Assembly: GCA_004335835.1 (NCBI GenBank) | Contig: RWJK01000866.1 | Span: forward strand, 1 to 47,519 | Length of the DNA stretch: 47,519 nt | Direction of reading: 5' to 3' | DNA from: Scenedesmus sp. ARA3 | Taxonomy: Eukaryota > Chlorophyta > Chlorophyceae > Sphaeropleales > Scenedesmaceae | Shown here: positions 1-10,546 of the stretch, piece after piece | Layout: every line of letters begins with the position of its first letter | Numbering within the stretch: the stretch's first letter is position 1 | The notes under the pieces: generated by a model | Database searches by the model: none | Seen by the model: the letters and a program-made list of their open reading frames with translations, nothing else | What the model was told of the DNA's origin: nothing | Translations under genes and position numbers: made by a program

Positions 1-1032
1 GGTATTGGATAGCGTCCCATCCTTTACCTTGTAGCGGGCTATAGAGACATGTCACCGGACAGTCACCACAGGTCCCCGTTACATGCACCAAATTTGGTTC
101 TCCGCAAAAGAGTTTGTACAGAGGTTACATGCAAAAGTAGTCTCTGCATTGAAAACTCTCTGGCACACCGCAACCATCTTCAAGGCTTGGCAACCCTCCT
201 CACAGCTTGTGCAGCAGTGTGGCAGCGTGAAGTGCACGCCGTGCGCAGGCTGGCGGGTACCAAGGTCTCGGAAGCCTTGGAGTTGACGCCCTCGCTTAGC
301 TGAGAGGCCACACACAGTTTATAGTATATACCTATTATTGTAAAACCTGCTGCATCGCGCTGCTGTCCTTGTTCGCACTTCTCGCTCGGCTGGCTTGTGG
401 CACCTGGTGACAGCTACTGCGCTACTGCGTGCATCCTTCACAGTACGTGCCCAGGCTCAGCTGTGGCAACGAAAACTATTCTAACTGCAGAACCAGCACA
501 ACGATATTCCTGCATCCTGGGCAGACGCATCATCCGATGACGAAGGAATGGAGTGACTGTTGACTGACACAGGTTGATCAGCTGCTACAAATGCACGAGC
601 AACAGCGGCGTGCAGCTACACCTGCTTTGATTCACTGTCAAATCGTTCTTGATCAACATGGCAGACTACTCGCTCGCCAAACCAAATGACCCGCCAGCGT
701 CTGGATGGAAGTTGAGGGGCTTGGTAGCAGTAGCTGAATCACGCATTGGGTTGGCAGCGATCAACTGGTCTAACAACAGGAGCTTCCCGGGACTGCTGCA
801 GGCGAGCACCCACCTGTCATCGGACTTTAAGCCTGCTTGATCGTTGCGAAGCAGCGCGCTGACCGATCATTGTTGTTGTGTTCAGAATATAAGGCAGAAG
901 AGCTATCCAGAGGAGCCCAGGTGAAAGCATCTCGGAGTTGACTGCTGCTCGGGCCTGCGTCTGTCCTGCTGCTAATCCACTTGAGTAATCGCTTGCAGGA
1001 GCCTGGGCATCCCGCCAGCGTTTAACGTGCAG
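1..1032. other. 5' flank of amidase A, no supported gene
   Basis: I see no recognisable coding exon here. The first exon of amidase A should lie in or before this stretch, because the paralog starts with a 75-residue exon ending in phase 0. An ATG at 658 opens a frame of about 60 codons (to 840), but it shows no resemblance to that exon, so I do not assign it. A donor-like CCCAG|GTGAAA sits near 920. Confidence 0.4.
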
Positions 1033-4000
1033 CCACCGGAGTGCGATGCGACGCCTACGCGGCCCTGCAGCAAGTGTTGCAGCGATGAGCAGCTGTCAGA
1101 CAGCAAGCAGGAGCAGGTGGTTGACTCGCAGGATGCCCATGCAACGCTTGAGGCTGCACTGCACAGCTTGGGCCATTCAGGCACCACTCTGTGCAGCACA
1201 GCGTCGAATGCAAGGCCTACTGTGCTGGACTACCACTATGCATACGAGCACGGTGAGCGGTTGTACCACCGTGGGCTGTGCAGCATGTTGAATTTGCCAA
1301 ATGCTGTTGATGGCTGATAAATCAGGTGGTTGCTCAATGAACGTGGAATTGGCTTGGATTGGTTTCTTTTCCTGTCGTGAACTGAACACAATAACCGTGA
1401 ACGAAGCCGCTGTTGCGTGTTGACCGTGCCTGCCTGGCACTGCTGTGCTTGTGCAGTGCTTGGCATGCATTGGGGTGCTGGGTGCTTGCATTGTTTGGCA
1501 AGCTGTGTCATTGTTGTGCTGTGATGGCAATTGTTCAGATGTGCTGTATCACAGGCCTGCCTAGGCAGCAGCATTGCATACACCAGCGCAAGGCATACCC
1601 GTTGATGGCAGTTGCACCGCAGCCGAACTGCTGCGACAGCTGGTGGTGGCAGCAATGCGCTCGAAAGGTGCAGATGTACAATCATTGCATATGCGCCTGT
1701 CAAGAGACGAGCCCAGAAACAGTGTACGTTGTGCAAATGCATCTACGTGTTCTTCACTGTTTCTATCTCATTGCAACGAGTTGCAGAAAGCATACTTGGT
1801 AAAAGCACAATGCAACACAATGCTCACTCACATATTCGATGGACTCCATCCATCGGGTAAATCCCAGTCTTGCTAGATGCACAGCTCTCATTCTCACTTC
1901 CAACCACCCTACTGTCTCTTCTCGCAGGCATGATCACTCCGAGCCAGGTGGCAGACCGCGTGATCGCATTCCTAGAGCGCCTGAACCCGGACTTCCATTT
2001 CCTGATTGCATACGACGCAGCGGACATCCGCGCGCAGGCAGCAGCAGCAACAGCGCGCTTCGCAGCCGGCAGCAGCCTCAGCGTGTTTGATGGAGTCCCA
2101 TACGTGGTGAAGGACTGCCTTGATGCGCTGCCTTACGAGACCAGCTACGGCACCACCTTCATGGGCAAGCTGTGAGTGACGCAAATAACTGTCATTTTGG
2201 TATGTTATATGTTATTTTGATTTCGATCTCGTCGAGGCCAAGCAGTGTCAACCCCAACGGTGCCTACCAGCTGTGCTGTCCTGGGTATGTGCAACCTGTA
2301 TGCCTGGGTTAATGGGCGGCGGGAGCAGCTGGGTGCTCTGCTGATGCTTACCTTCTGCTCCTGCTGCTGCTGCCGCTGCCGCTGCTGCTGCTTCTGCTGC
2401 TGCTGCAGGCGCCCTGCCACAGCAGATTCGCCATGTGTGGCTGCGCTGCGCGGCCTGGGCGGCATGCTGCTGGGCAAGGCTGCACTGCCTGAGACTGGCG
2501 CCATGGGGCACAGCATGAACCCTCACTTCGGAGCCACAGCAAACCCGCAGGTGCGATTCATACAATATGATGAATTCAGGTTGCAGTTCGCTGCTGTCAC
2601 CATCAGGCAGTTGGAGTCGGCGTGCTGCAGGCTTTGGTTGGTTGTGGTGCATGCATCGTGTGGTACGTTGCCAGCATGCACGCATTGTGCCTGTTTTGAG
2701 GAGGGTCGGATGCTGCTGGGCAAGGCTGCACTGCCTGAGACTGGCGCCATGGGGCACAGCATGAACCCACACTACGGAGCCACAGCAAACCCGCAGGTGC
2801 GTTGGTTGTGTATGTTTGCTGCACTCCTGGCGCATGGTAGTTGCCACCGGCATGGCAGTTGGCGCCGGCATGTGCTGGCCACAGGCTTTGGTTGGTTGTG
2901 GTGCATGCATCGTGTGGTGCGTTGCCAGCATGCAAGCATTGTGCTTTTGTGTAGGTGCCGTGATCTTGAAAGCCGCCATTGGTTGAACCATGCCGTTGTT
3001 GTACGTCATATGACATTGTTACATTGTTACACCTCGGTTTCACCCTCCTGCAGGACCCCACCAAAATGGCTGGAGGCAGCAGCCGGCTCGGCAGCAGCAG
3101 TGGTGGTGGGGCTGTGCCCTATTGGCATCGTCTTGAAAGCCGCCAAACACGCTGTTGTTGTACGTCATATGACAGTGTTACATTGTTACTTTCATTTTTT
3201 TTGCAGGACCCCACCAAGATGGCTGGCGGCAGCAGCGCCGGCTCAGCAGCAGCAGTGGCGGTGGGGCTGTGCCCGATTGCGATTGGCACTGATGGTGGCG
3301 GCTCCGCACGCATCCCAGCCAGCTTCTGCGGGGTGGTGGGCATGAAGCCAACAAAAGGACGCCTGGCTGACGACCACGGTGCGTTGAGTGGCTGTGATGC
3401 AGTTGGTGTTCAGACCGTTGCTGTGTCTACTGTTGTCGGCTTGAAGCCAACCAAGGGGCGCCTGGCTGATGACCACGGTGCGTCGTGATTCTCTCTTCGC
3501 TGTTTGAGGCAGCTATGGATTGTAATCCAAGGTTCTGCTGGAGTTCAAGTACGGCTGTGTCTTGTGTTGCTGCGGGTGCATATGTCTGTTCAGCATGCTG
3601 TGTGATGTGCTTGTTTGTGGTTGTTAGGCCTAATGTGCACAGATGGTGGCGGCTTGGCGCGAACCCCTGCCAGCTTTTGCGGAGTGGTGGGCATGAAGCC
3701 GACAAAAGGACGCCTGGCGGACGACCACGGTGCGTTGAGGCGCATGTAGAGTTTGTGTTGGCCTGCGGGTTGCGAAGTGAAATGCTGCTGTGACTCAGCC
3801 AGCTTCTGCGGGGTTGTCGGCATGAAGCCAACCAAGACGCGCAGCTAAGGTTGCGGTGGTTGTTGGGTTGCAGATGCTGTTGTGGTCGGTTCAGCTTTTG
3901 CAGGGTTTTCGGCATCAAGTTCACAAAAGGGCTCCTGACTGGCAACCACGGTCCTATTCCTGGCAAAACAAGGCTTCTGTTTCGTCTTTTCACTGGCCAC

Positions 4001-6900
4001 TGCGCCCGTCACTGCTGTGCTGTCTCTGCAGCTGCGCACGGCGGCTACTCAAGCACCATTGAGACATGCCCTATTGCTGGCAGTGTAGCAGACGCCACGC
4101 TGCTGTATGCAGTCATGGCAAACATCAGCTACCCAACCAGCAGCATGCCTGACATCAGCAGCAACAAGGCCCTGCCAAAATTGGCAGCAGCAGCAGCTGC
4201 AGAGGCGGCAAAGCAGCCGCCGCGGCCGTTGAGCCTGCCAAGGTGAGCTGTGAGGCATGTAGCTCCATAACAGCAGCAGCAGCAGCAGCCGACGCTGACG
4301 CTGCCCAGGTGGGCAGTTTTAGATAGCAGCAGCAGCAGCAACAGCAGCACCACCACCACCAGCAAAGCAGCGGCATGCAGTCATGGCCAATATAGCTTAT
4401 ATCAGCTACCCAGCCAGCAGCATGCCAGACATCAGCAGCAGCAGCAGCAGAAGCGGCAAAGCAGCCGCCGCGGCCATTGAGCTTGCCGAGGTGGGTAGTC
4501 CGGGACAGCAGCAGCAGCAGCAGCAGCAGAGTGCCATGCATGGAAGCACAGGCTACAGGCACATTGCTGCTGGTCGCCTGCTGCAACATGCTTGCTTGCC
4601 TGCCTGCGTCTCAATCCGTTGAACTGCTGCTCTTGCGGCTTTCTTACCACGTTGCATGTTACAATGCGCAGCAATGCACTGCCGTTATGACATTGCCGCT
4701 ACACTTGCGGCTGCCTGCCTTGTCTGCAGCGAGCTGCTGCCGCTGCAGCCTGGCAGTGCAGTGACTGCAATGCATCGCCTCTCTGACGTGACTTCTCAAA
4801 CTTTGGATGCGCCTACCTGGCCGCCTGCCTGGCTGCCTGCCTTGTCTGCAGTGAGCTGCTGCCGCCGCAGCGACAGCAATGCATCGCCTCTCTGACATGA
4901 CTGCTCAATTGTTGGATGCGCCTGCCTGCCTGCCTGCCTGCCTTCCTGCCTTGTCTGCGTGCCTTGTCTGCAGCGAGCTGCTGCCGCCGCAGCGACAGCA
5001 ATGCATTGCCTCTCTGACGTGACTTCTCAAATCTTGGATGCGCCTACCTGGCTGCCTGCCTGGCTGCCTGCCTTGCCTGCAGCAACAGCAATGCATCGCC
5101 TCTCTGACATGACTGCTCAATTGTTGGATGCGCCTGCCTGCCTGGCTGCCTGTCTGTCTGTCTGTCTGTCTGCCTTGTCTGCAGGGAGCTGCTGCCGCTG
5201 CAGCCTGGCAGTGCAGTGACTGGGGAGTATGTGGTGGAGGGGCTCAGCCCCCTCAAGGGCCTACGGCTGGGAGTGTTCAGGCCGGTGAGCGAGCAGTGGC
5301 ATGGCAACTGTGTTTCGGACTGCTTCCGGCGGCGTTCATGCAGGCTAGCAGCACCTGTGGGTGTGGGCGTGGATGTTTGTGCGCTGGACTGGGGAGTCAT
5401 CAGCAGCAGCATCAACGCCATCGGCCCCGTGGCCCAGTGGAGCGGCAACAGAAAGGAGCACTACAACATCATGTTTGCAAGCATTACATGGACGGGGGAG
5501 TATGCGGTGGAGGGCACTGCCCGATTGCAGCGGGCCAACCACTGCAGCCCTGCCGTGGGAATGACCAGCAATCATTGCCCCTGTGCCGGCGTGCTGTGTG
5601 CTGCTGCTGCTGCTGCTGCTGCTGCTGTGCAGTGGGCCAACGACTGTAGCCCTGGTGTTGCTGATGCACTGAAGCACGTGCCCCTGTGCTGCCGTGTTTG
5701 TGCTGCTGCTGCTGCTGCTGCTGCTGCTGTGCAGTGGGCCAATGACTGCAGCCCTGGTGTTGCTGATGCATTGAAGCACGTGCCCCTGTGCTGCCGTGTT
5801 TGTGCTGCTGCTGCTGCTGCTGTGCAGTGGGCCAATGACTGCAGCGCTGGCGTCGCTGATGTGCTGAAGCAGACCCTGAGCCGACTGGAGGTGCTGGGTG
5901 CTGCTGTTGTGGACATCAGCCTGCCAGATCTGGACCTGGTGCAGGTGCGGCTTGTCAAAGTAACATGTTACAAACAGTGTTACAGTGCTGATTACTGACG
6001 TTGTTAGGTCAAACTGAGTAATGCCAGCTTGCAGCAGCTGAGCGCTGCTGTTCTTGACTTCAGCCGGCCAGATCTGGACCTGGTGCAGGTGCGACCAGTC
6101 AAACTAACATGTTTCAAAATATGTTATGGTGCCAGTATATGTAGCAATGTTGTATGTCAGAGGAACCCAGAAACCCAAGCTGGAACACCAAAGACTTGTG
6201 AGATTTACCTGCTGGTCGACAAGCGCACAACCCTTTCTGCGACTGCTTGAACCACGTGTGCTGCACAGTGGAAGCACAGCTTGCACCCTGTCACTGTGTG
6301 CGTGTGTTTGCATTACTGCGCTGCGCTGTGTGGCTGCAGGCGGGTCAACTGGTGACGTACACGAGTGAGATGGCTGCTGATGGCATGCACAACTTATGAA
6401 CAAGCAAACTTGGGATGCTGATGTTTGCATGTGTGTGCAACGCTGCGCTGTGTGGCTGCAGGCGGGTCACCTGGTGACGTACACGAGTGAGATGGCTGCT
6501 GATGGCATGGCGGCTGGCTGGCTCAAGGACTGGAGCCTGCGCAGCCAGGTGAGCAGCAGCAGCAGCATCAGCAGCTAGCTGCTGCAGCAGCAGCCCTGTG
6601 ACGTGGAAAACAGCGCAAGCATCAGCTCCAGCAAGCATACAGCAGTACCAGCAGCAAGCAGAAGCAATGCGTTGCAGCACACTTGGAAGAGTGACAAGCA
6701 GCAGCAGCAGCAGCGAGCAGCGAGAGCGAGACACTTTTTCGTGCATGCATGCAGTGCTGAAGCAGTCGCTAACGTATGCCTGCAGAAACAAACTTGGCCT
6801 AGGTGCCATCAACTGCCTCTTAAGCTGGTCCTTACAGCCACAATGCTGCTGTTGCTGCTGGCGGTAATGTACTGATGCTGCCACATGTGCTCCTGCGACC

Positions 6901-6939
<39 letters not shown>

Positions 6940-7015
6940 CTCAACCTTGACACGCGGCTCTTCTACTGCAGTGCCCTCAGCTTCACTGATGATGACTACA
7001 CACAGGCACAGGTGC

Positions 7016-7052
<37 letters not shown>

Positions 7053-7203
7053 CCACATGTGTCAATTGTCAGCCCCTGTCTGCTGTTGACCTGCCATCAC
7101 TTTCGCTGCATGCTTGCCTTCATCTCTGTGCTAGCATGTGTGCTGTGCCTGCTCCTGCTAATTCTCGTGCATACCTCCGCATGCTGCCGCAGCGCTGTGA
7201 ACA

Positions 7204-7243
<40 letters not shown>

Positions 7244-10126
7244 AGCGTATGCGCACACGCGCACTGGCCAGCTTTCAGGCGGCGTTCCAGCACTGCGACA
7301 TCATCGTGACACCAGCCACTCCTACAGTGGCGCCTGCCATGCCGGAGCAAGCCAACACCACAGGTGCGTGCACAGTTGCGGTGCTTTTGAGGTTTTAGGG
7401 CACTTGAACAGCTGCCAGCCACCCCCACAGTGCTTTGGAGGTTTTAGGGCACTTGAACAGCTGCCAGCCACCCCAACAGTGGCGCCCGCCATGCCAGAGC
7501 AGGCAGACACAACAGGCGCGTGTGCTGCCGCACTCGGCACACCCGTCTCATTTGGGCAAACGTCTATGTGTGTGGGGCAGTGCATTGAGCCAGCCACACC
7601 CACAGTGGCGCCTGCCATGCCAGAGCAAGCCAACATCACAGGTGCGTGCACAGCTTCGGTGCTTTTGAGGTTTTGTGGCACTTGGACAGCTGCCAGCCAC
7701 GCCCACAGTGGCGCCCGCCATGCCAGAGCAGGCTGACACAACAGGTGCGTGTGCTGCCGCACTCGGCACACTCGTCTTATTTGGGCAAACGTACATGTGT
7801 GTGGGGCAGTGCATTGAGCCAGCCACACCCACAGTGGCGTTTGCCATGCCGGATCAGGCTGACACAACAGGTGCGTGTGCTGCCGCACTCGGCACACCCG
7901 TCTTATTTGGGCAAACGTCTACATGTGTGGCGCAGTACATTGAGCCAGCCACACCCACAGTGGCGCCCGCCATGCCAGAGCAGGCTGACGGAACAGGTGC
8001 GTGCACAGCTGCGGTGCTTTTGAGGTTTTTAGGGCATTGAACAGCTGCCAGCCACACCCACAGTGGGGCCTGCCATGCCGGAGCAGGCAGACACAACAAG
8101 TGGGTGTGTCATGCATGGAGACGGGCACATGCCGCCCCGCAGGCCGCACCTGTGCCTTCTCTATCTCCCTGAATCTGGCAGCCACTGCATGCAAGCCAAT
8201 CTATGCAAACATAACTCTTCAGTTTGCATTTACAGTCTGTGTTTTGTATGACTGCCGTTGCCGCCGCTGCTGCCGGTACTCCTTGCAGCAGCTCCCCAGA
8301 AGGTTGTCTGACACGAGTACATTTGATGTGGCGCAGCGCTTTACCTATGCTGCCACTGCTGCTGCTGCTGCCGCTCTACTCTGTGCTCCATCCTTTCATG
8401 CAGGCGTGTTTGACATGGCGTACAACTTTTCAGCGATCCGCTTCACACCGGCCGCTCACTTCACCATGTACTCACGGCTCATGCTGTGTCTCATAGTTGC
8501 TGCTGCTGTGCCTCATTGCTGTGTGCAGGCGTGTTTGACATGGCGTACAACTTCTCAGCGATTTGCTTCACCCCGGCCCTGACCATCACCCTGTACTCAC
8601 GACTAGTGCTGTGTCTCACTTCTCATTGTCACTGCTGCTGCTGCTGCCGTGCAGGCGTGTTTGACATGTCGTACAACTTTTCGGCGATCCGCTTCACCCA
8701 GGCCGCCACCTTCACCGTGTACTCACGACTAGTGCTGTGTCTCATTTTCACTGCCGCTGCTGCTGCCGTGCAGGCGTGTTTGACATGGCGTATACTTTTT
8801 CACCGATCCGCTTCACCCAGGCCCTGCACATCACCATGTACTCACGACTAGTGCTGTGTCTCATTGTCACTGCTGCTGCTGCTGCTGCTGCTGCCGTGCA
8901 GGCGTGTTTGACATGGCGTACAACTTCTCAGCAATTCGCTTCACCCAGGCCGCCAACTTCACCGGGCTGCCTGCGCTGGTGCTGCCAGGGGGGCGGCTGA
9001 TGGGCATGTCGCTGCCTGTGGGGTGAGTGCCTGTTGCTGCTACTGCACACATCAGCATTCAACATAAGATGCTCCTTCTCCTGAAACCAAATTGACTAAC
9101 ACTCTCAGACAATATCTTCAGAAAGAATGTTCAAAGTTGAGACCAGCTTCACCGGGCTGCCCGTGCTGGTGCTGCCAGGGGGCCGGCTGATGGGCATGTC
9201 GCTGCCTGTGGGGTGAGTGCCTGTTGCTGCTACTTTACACATCAACGTTCAACACAAGCAACTCCTTCTCCTGGTTGTGGCAAGAATAATGGACTTACTC
9301 TCAAGTCAAAACTTTGCAATTCGCATTTTGTCTCAAAGATCGCATTGTCCAGAGTTCAGACCACCTTCACGGGGCTGCCGGCGCTGGTGCTGCCAGGAGG
9401 CCGGCTGCCGGGCATGTCACTGCCTGTGGGGTGAGTGCCTGCTGCTGCTACTTCACACATCAGCGTGCAACACAAGCAACTCCTTCTCCTGGTTGTGACA
9501 ATATTATTGGACTTAGTTCTCAAGTAGGAATTTTTGAAAACGCATTTTGTCTCGAAGATCGTATTGGCCAGAATTCAGATTTACTTTACCGGGCTGCCCG
9601 CGCTGGTGCTGCCAGGGGGCCGGCTGATGGGCATGTCACTGCCTGTAGGGTGAGGCACCAGCTGACCTTACTTGATTTAAGCAATACAAGGCTGCTACTG
9701 CTGCTTCGGCTGGTCAAGATCATGCAGCGGCAGTTGCTGCTGCTGCTGTGGTGGGTTGCGTTGCGGCTGGATTGGCGTCACTTGCTGCTGTGTGGTGTAA
9801 GTTTACCCGCCAACAAGCCGAGACCATGGCATTCATGCCTAACACCTGCCCACTTGTCTGCCTGCCTGCCTGCAACCTGCTGCTGCTGTCGGCACTGTCC
9901 ATCTCTTCCCCCTTGTCCTGTCCGCAGCGTGCAGTTCATCGGCAAGCCCTGGGCAGAGTCCAGCCTGCTGCGCACCGCAGCAGCACTGGAGCAGCAGATG
10001 CTGGAGGACGGCCTGCCTAAACCGCTGCCGGGACTGGCCATAAACCCCATCGAGTGTGCGGTCGGGGTGCACCCTAAAGCGCGCGAGCTCACTCAGAAGC
10101 TCTGGGCGGCCCGTTACAAGAAGTGA
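1033..10126 (+). CDS. Amidase signature (FAAH-like) family hydrolase A, 5' end unresolved
   Basis: This is an amidase-signature enzyme, which hydrolyses amide bonds; the substrate is unknown and plant fatty-acid amide hydrolase is the closest family I recognise. Exons are 1033-1252, 1928-2171, 2409-2550, 3207-3378, 4032-4242, 5185-5284, 5828-5944, 6462-6548, 6940-7011, 7246-7363, 8902-9022 and 9928-10126. All junctions keep frame, giving 600 residues plus a missing N-terminal exon. The Ser-cisSer-Lys triad is complete: Lys in [11 protein letters not shown] (codon 2110-2112), cis-Ser in AGGSSAGS (3231-3233) and nucleophile Ser in [12 protein letters not shown] (3303-3305). The C-terminus is [12 protein letters not shown]. 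The acceptor at 7245 is TAG. An Ala-rich insert ends the exon at 4242. Nearly every intron contains degenerate junction copies. It forms a tandem pair with amidase B. Family and triad are secure; substrate and start are not. Confidence 0.88.
2460..2960 (+). repeat. Two ~250-bp units: exon 3 3' part plus donor and intron
   Basis: The 3' part of the exon ending at 2550 ([18 protein letters not shown], then the donor) is repeated at about 2709-2796, again followed by GTGCG. The intron portion, including GTTGGTTGTGGTGCATGCAT, is repeated too (about 2630 and 2882). The copy changes HFG to HYG. It lies downstream of the real exon, which makes it a donor-side duplication. Confidence 0.85.
2950..3206 (+). 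repeat. Acceptor-side copy of the catalytic GGSS exon
   Basis: At 3054 an acceptor is followed by a copy of the exon that really starts at 3207 ([10 protein letters not shown]). The copy lacks 2 nt just after the GGSS codons, so it is frameshifted. The intron segment with TTGAAAGCCGCC and GTTGTTGTACGTCATATGAC occurs once before each acceptor, which fixes the unit at about 150-170 bp. Confidence 0.85.
3379..3960 (+). repeat. Four donor-side copies of the exon 3' end ([13 protein letters not shown])
   Basis: Copies of the sequence coding [18 protein letters not shown] plus donor appear near 3433-3477, 3641-3728, 3796-3842 and 3895-3950. They decay with distance from the real exon: the first reads [13 protein letters not shown], while the last reads [13 protein letters not shown] and has lost the donor GTGCG (it reads GTCCT). 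Confidence 0.85.
4371..4497 (+). repeat. Donor-side copy of the exon ending at 4242
   Basis: The segment coding [18 protein letters not shown] through the Ala-rich tail is repeated with small indels at 4376-4491 and ends in AG|GTGGGT. The intron between the copies is built of CAG triplets. Confidence 0.8.
4708..5184 (+). repeat. Minisatellite of about five units carrying the acceptor of exon 5185
   Basis: A period of roughly 105-125 bp runs from about 4708 to the real acceptor at 5184. Each unit holds a CTGCCTG-rich tract, a TGTCTGCAG-like acceptor, the start of the exon (GAGCTGCTGCCGC), then GCAATGCATCGCCTCTCTGA and a TTGGATGCGCCT motif. Only the last unit continues into the full exon ([15 protein letters not shown]). 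This intron is absent from amidase B. Confidence 0.85.
5385..5827 (+). repeat. Acceptor-side copies of the WANDC exon, reading frame kept open
   Basis: Copies of the exon that really starts at 5828 ([14 protein letters not shown]) begin at 5633 and 5735, each after a CTG tract and GTGCAG; a weaker copy lies near 5531. The spacings 102 and 93 bp are multiples of three. The frame is open through all copies, with the CTG tracts read as polyalanine. Fragments of the preceding exon (WTGEY) appear near 5388 and 5489. Confidence 0.85.
6010..6461 (+). repeat. Donor-side copy of exon 5828-5944 and acceptor-side copy of exon 6462-6548
   Basis: At 6040-6088 the end of the preceding exon ([15 protein letters not shown], then GTGCG) is repeated. 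At 6342-6388 the start of the following exon ([16 protein letters not shown]) appears after its own GCTGCAG acceptor. This one intron therefore holds both duplication types. Confidence 0.8.
7364..8101 (+). repeat. Six donor-side copies of [13 protein letters not shown] with two alternating spacer types
   Basis: Copies lie near 7468-7515, 7591-7641, 7699-7747, 7825-7871, 7947-7997 and 8055-8099. Spacer type A contains GGTGCTTTTGAGGTTTT and type B contains GCACTCGGCACACCCGTCT with ATTTGGGCAAACG. The order after the real exon is A, (A), B, A, B, B, A. Long frames stay open across several copies. Confidence 0.85.
8404..8901 (+). repeat. Four acceptor-side copies of the [14 protein letters not shown] exon
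   Basis: Acceptor plus exon 5' half start at 8404, 8529, 8655 and 8774, before the real exon at 8902. Spacings are 125, 126, 119 and 128 bp. Each copy breaks away at ACTCACG(A/G)CT, followed by GTGCTGTGTCTCAT and a short GCTGCT tract. Variants include MSYNF and MAYTFSP. Confidence 0.9.
9140..9660 (+). repeat. Three donor-side copies of the [14 protein letters not shown] exon end
   Basis: After the real donor at 9023, the exon 3' half plus GTGAGTGCCTG recurs at about 9147-9212, 9360-9430 and 9588-9651. The intron between copies repeats TACTGCACACATCAGC-like and CAACTCCTTCTCCTGG-like sequence, so units are 210-230 bp. The same exon thus has 5' copies upstream and 3' copies downstream. Confidence 0.9.
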
Positions 10127-10194
10127 AGTGCAAGATAGTTAAATGTGGATCTGGCAGTACAAGTACCCCAGGCAGTACGATTTCCTGCCACAAA

Positions 10195-10240
10195 TGAGCT
10201 CACTGAGAAGCTCTGGGCATCCCGTTACAAGAAGTGAGAT
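10195..10240 (+). repeat. Copy of the amidase A terminal codons beyond the stop
   Basis: GAGCTCACTGAGAAGCTCTGG and the following CCCGTTACAAGAAGTGA repeat the end of the coding sequence ([17 protein letters not shown], 10085-10126) about 110 bp further on, with GCGGCC changed to GCATCC. Confidence 0.8.
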
Positions 10241-10513
10241 GTTCCGTACCCCAGGTGTTGTTGATTTGGCAGTACACTTGGGTACCCCAGGCAATACGAT
10301 GCCATGCCACGTGTGAGCTGGCACAGTGGCGTGTGGGTTACAAGTATGCTTGTGGATTGGGCGGGAGCAGTACATTGAGTGTTGCAGCTAAAAGCGGTAC
10401 GGGTGGTGTTGTTAGGCAGTACGTGGCAGTACAAACACATTGGTCTCCAGCAGCCGGGCAGAGCATTTGTGTGGAAACAGGGGACCAGATGGGGGGTGCT
10501 CCTCTGTTGCTGC

Positions 10514-10546
<33 letters not shown>

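Noticed and set aside
649..840. Frame starting MINMADYSLAKPND as exon 1 of amidase A
   Set aside because: There is no similarity to exon 1 of the paralog, no convincing donor in phase 0, and the frame ends in a stop before the next exon.
7364..8101. Repeat array considered as CRISPR
   Set aside because: Units are long, degenerate and exon-derived, the spacers are themselves repeated, and there are no cas genes; the DNA is eukaryotic nuclear.
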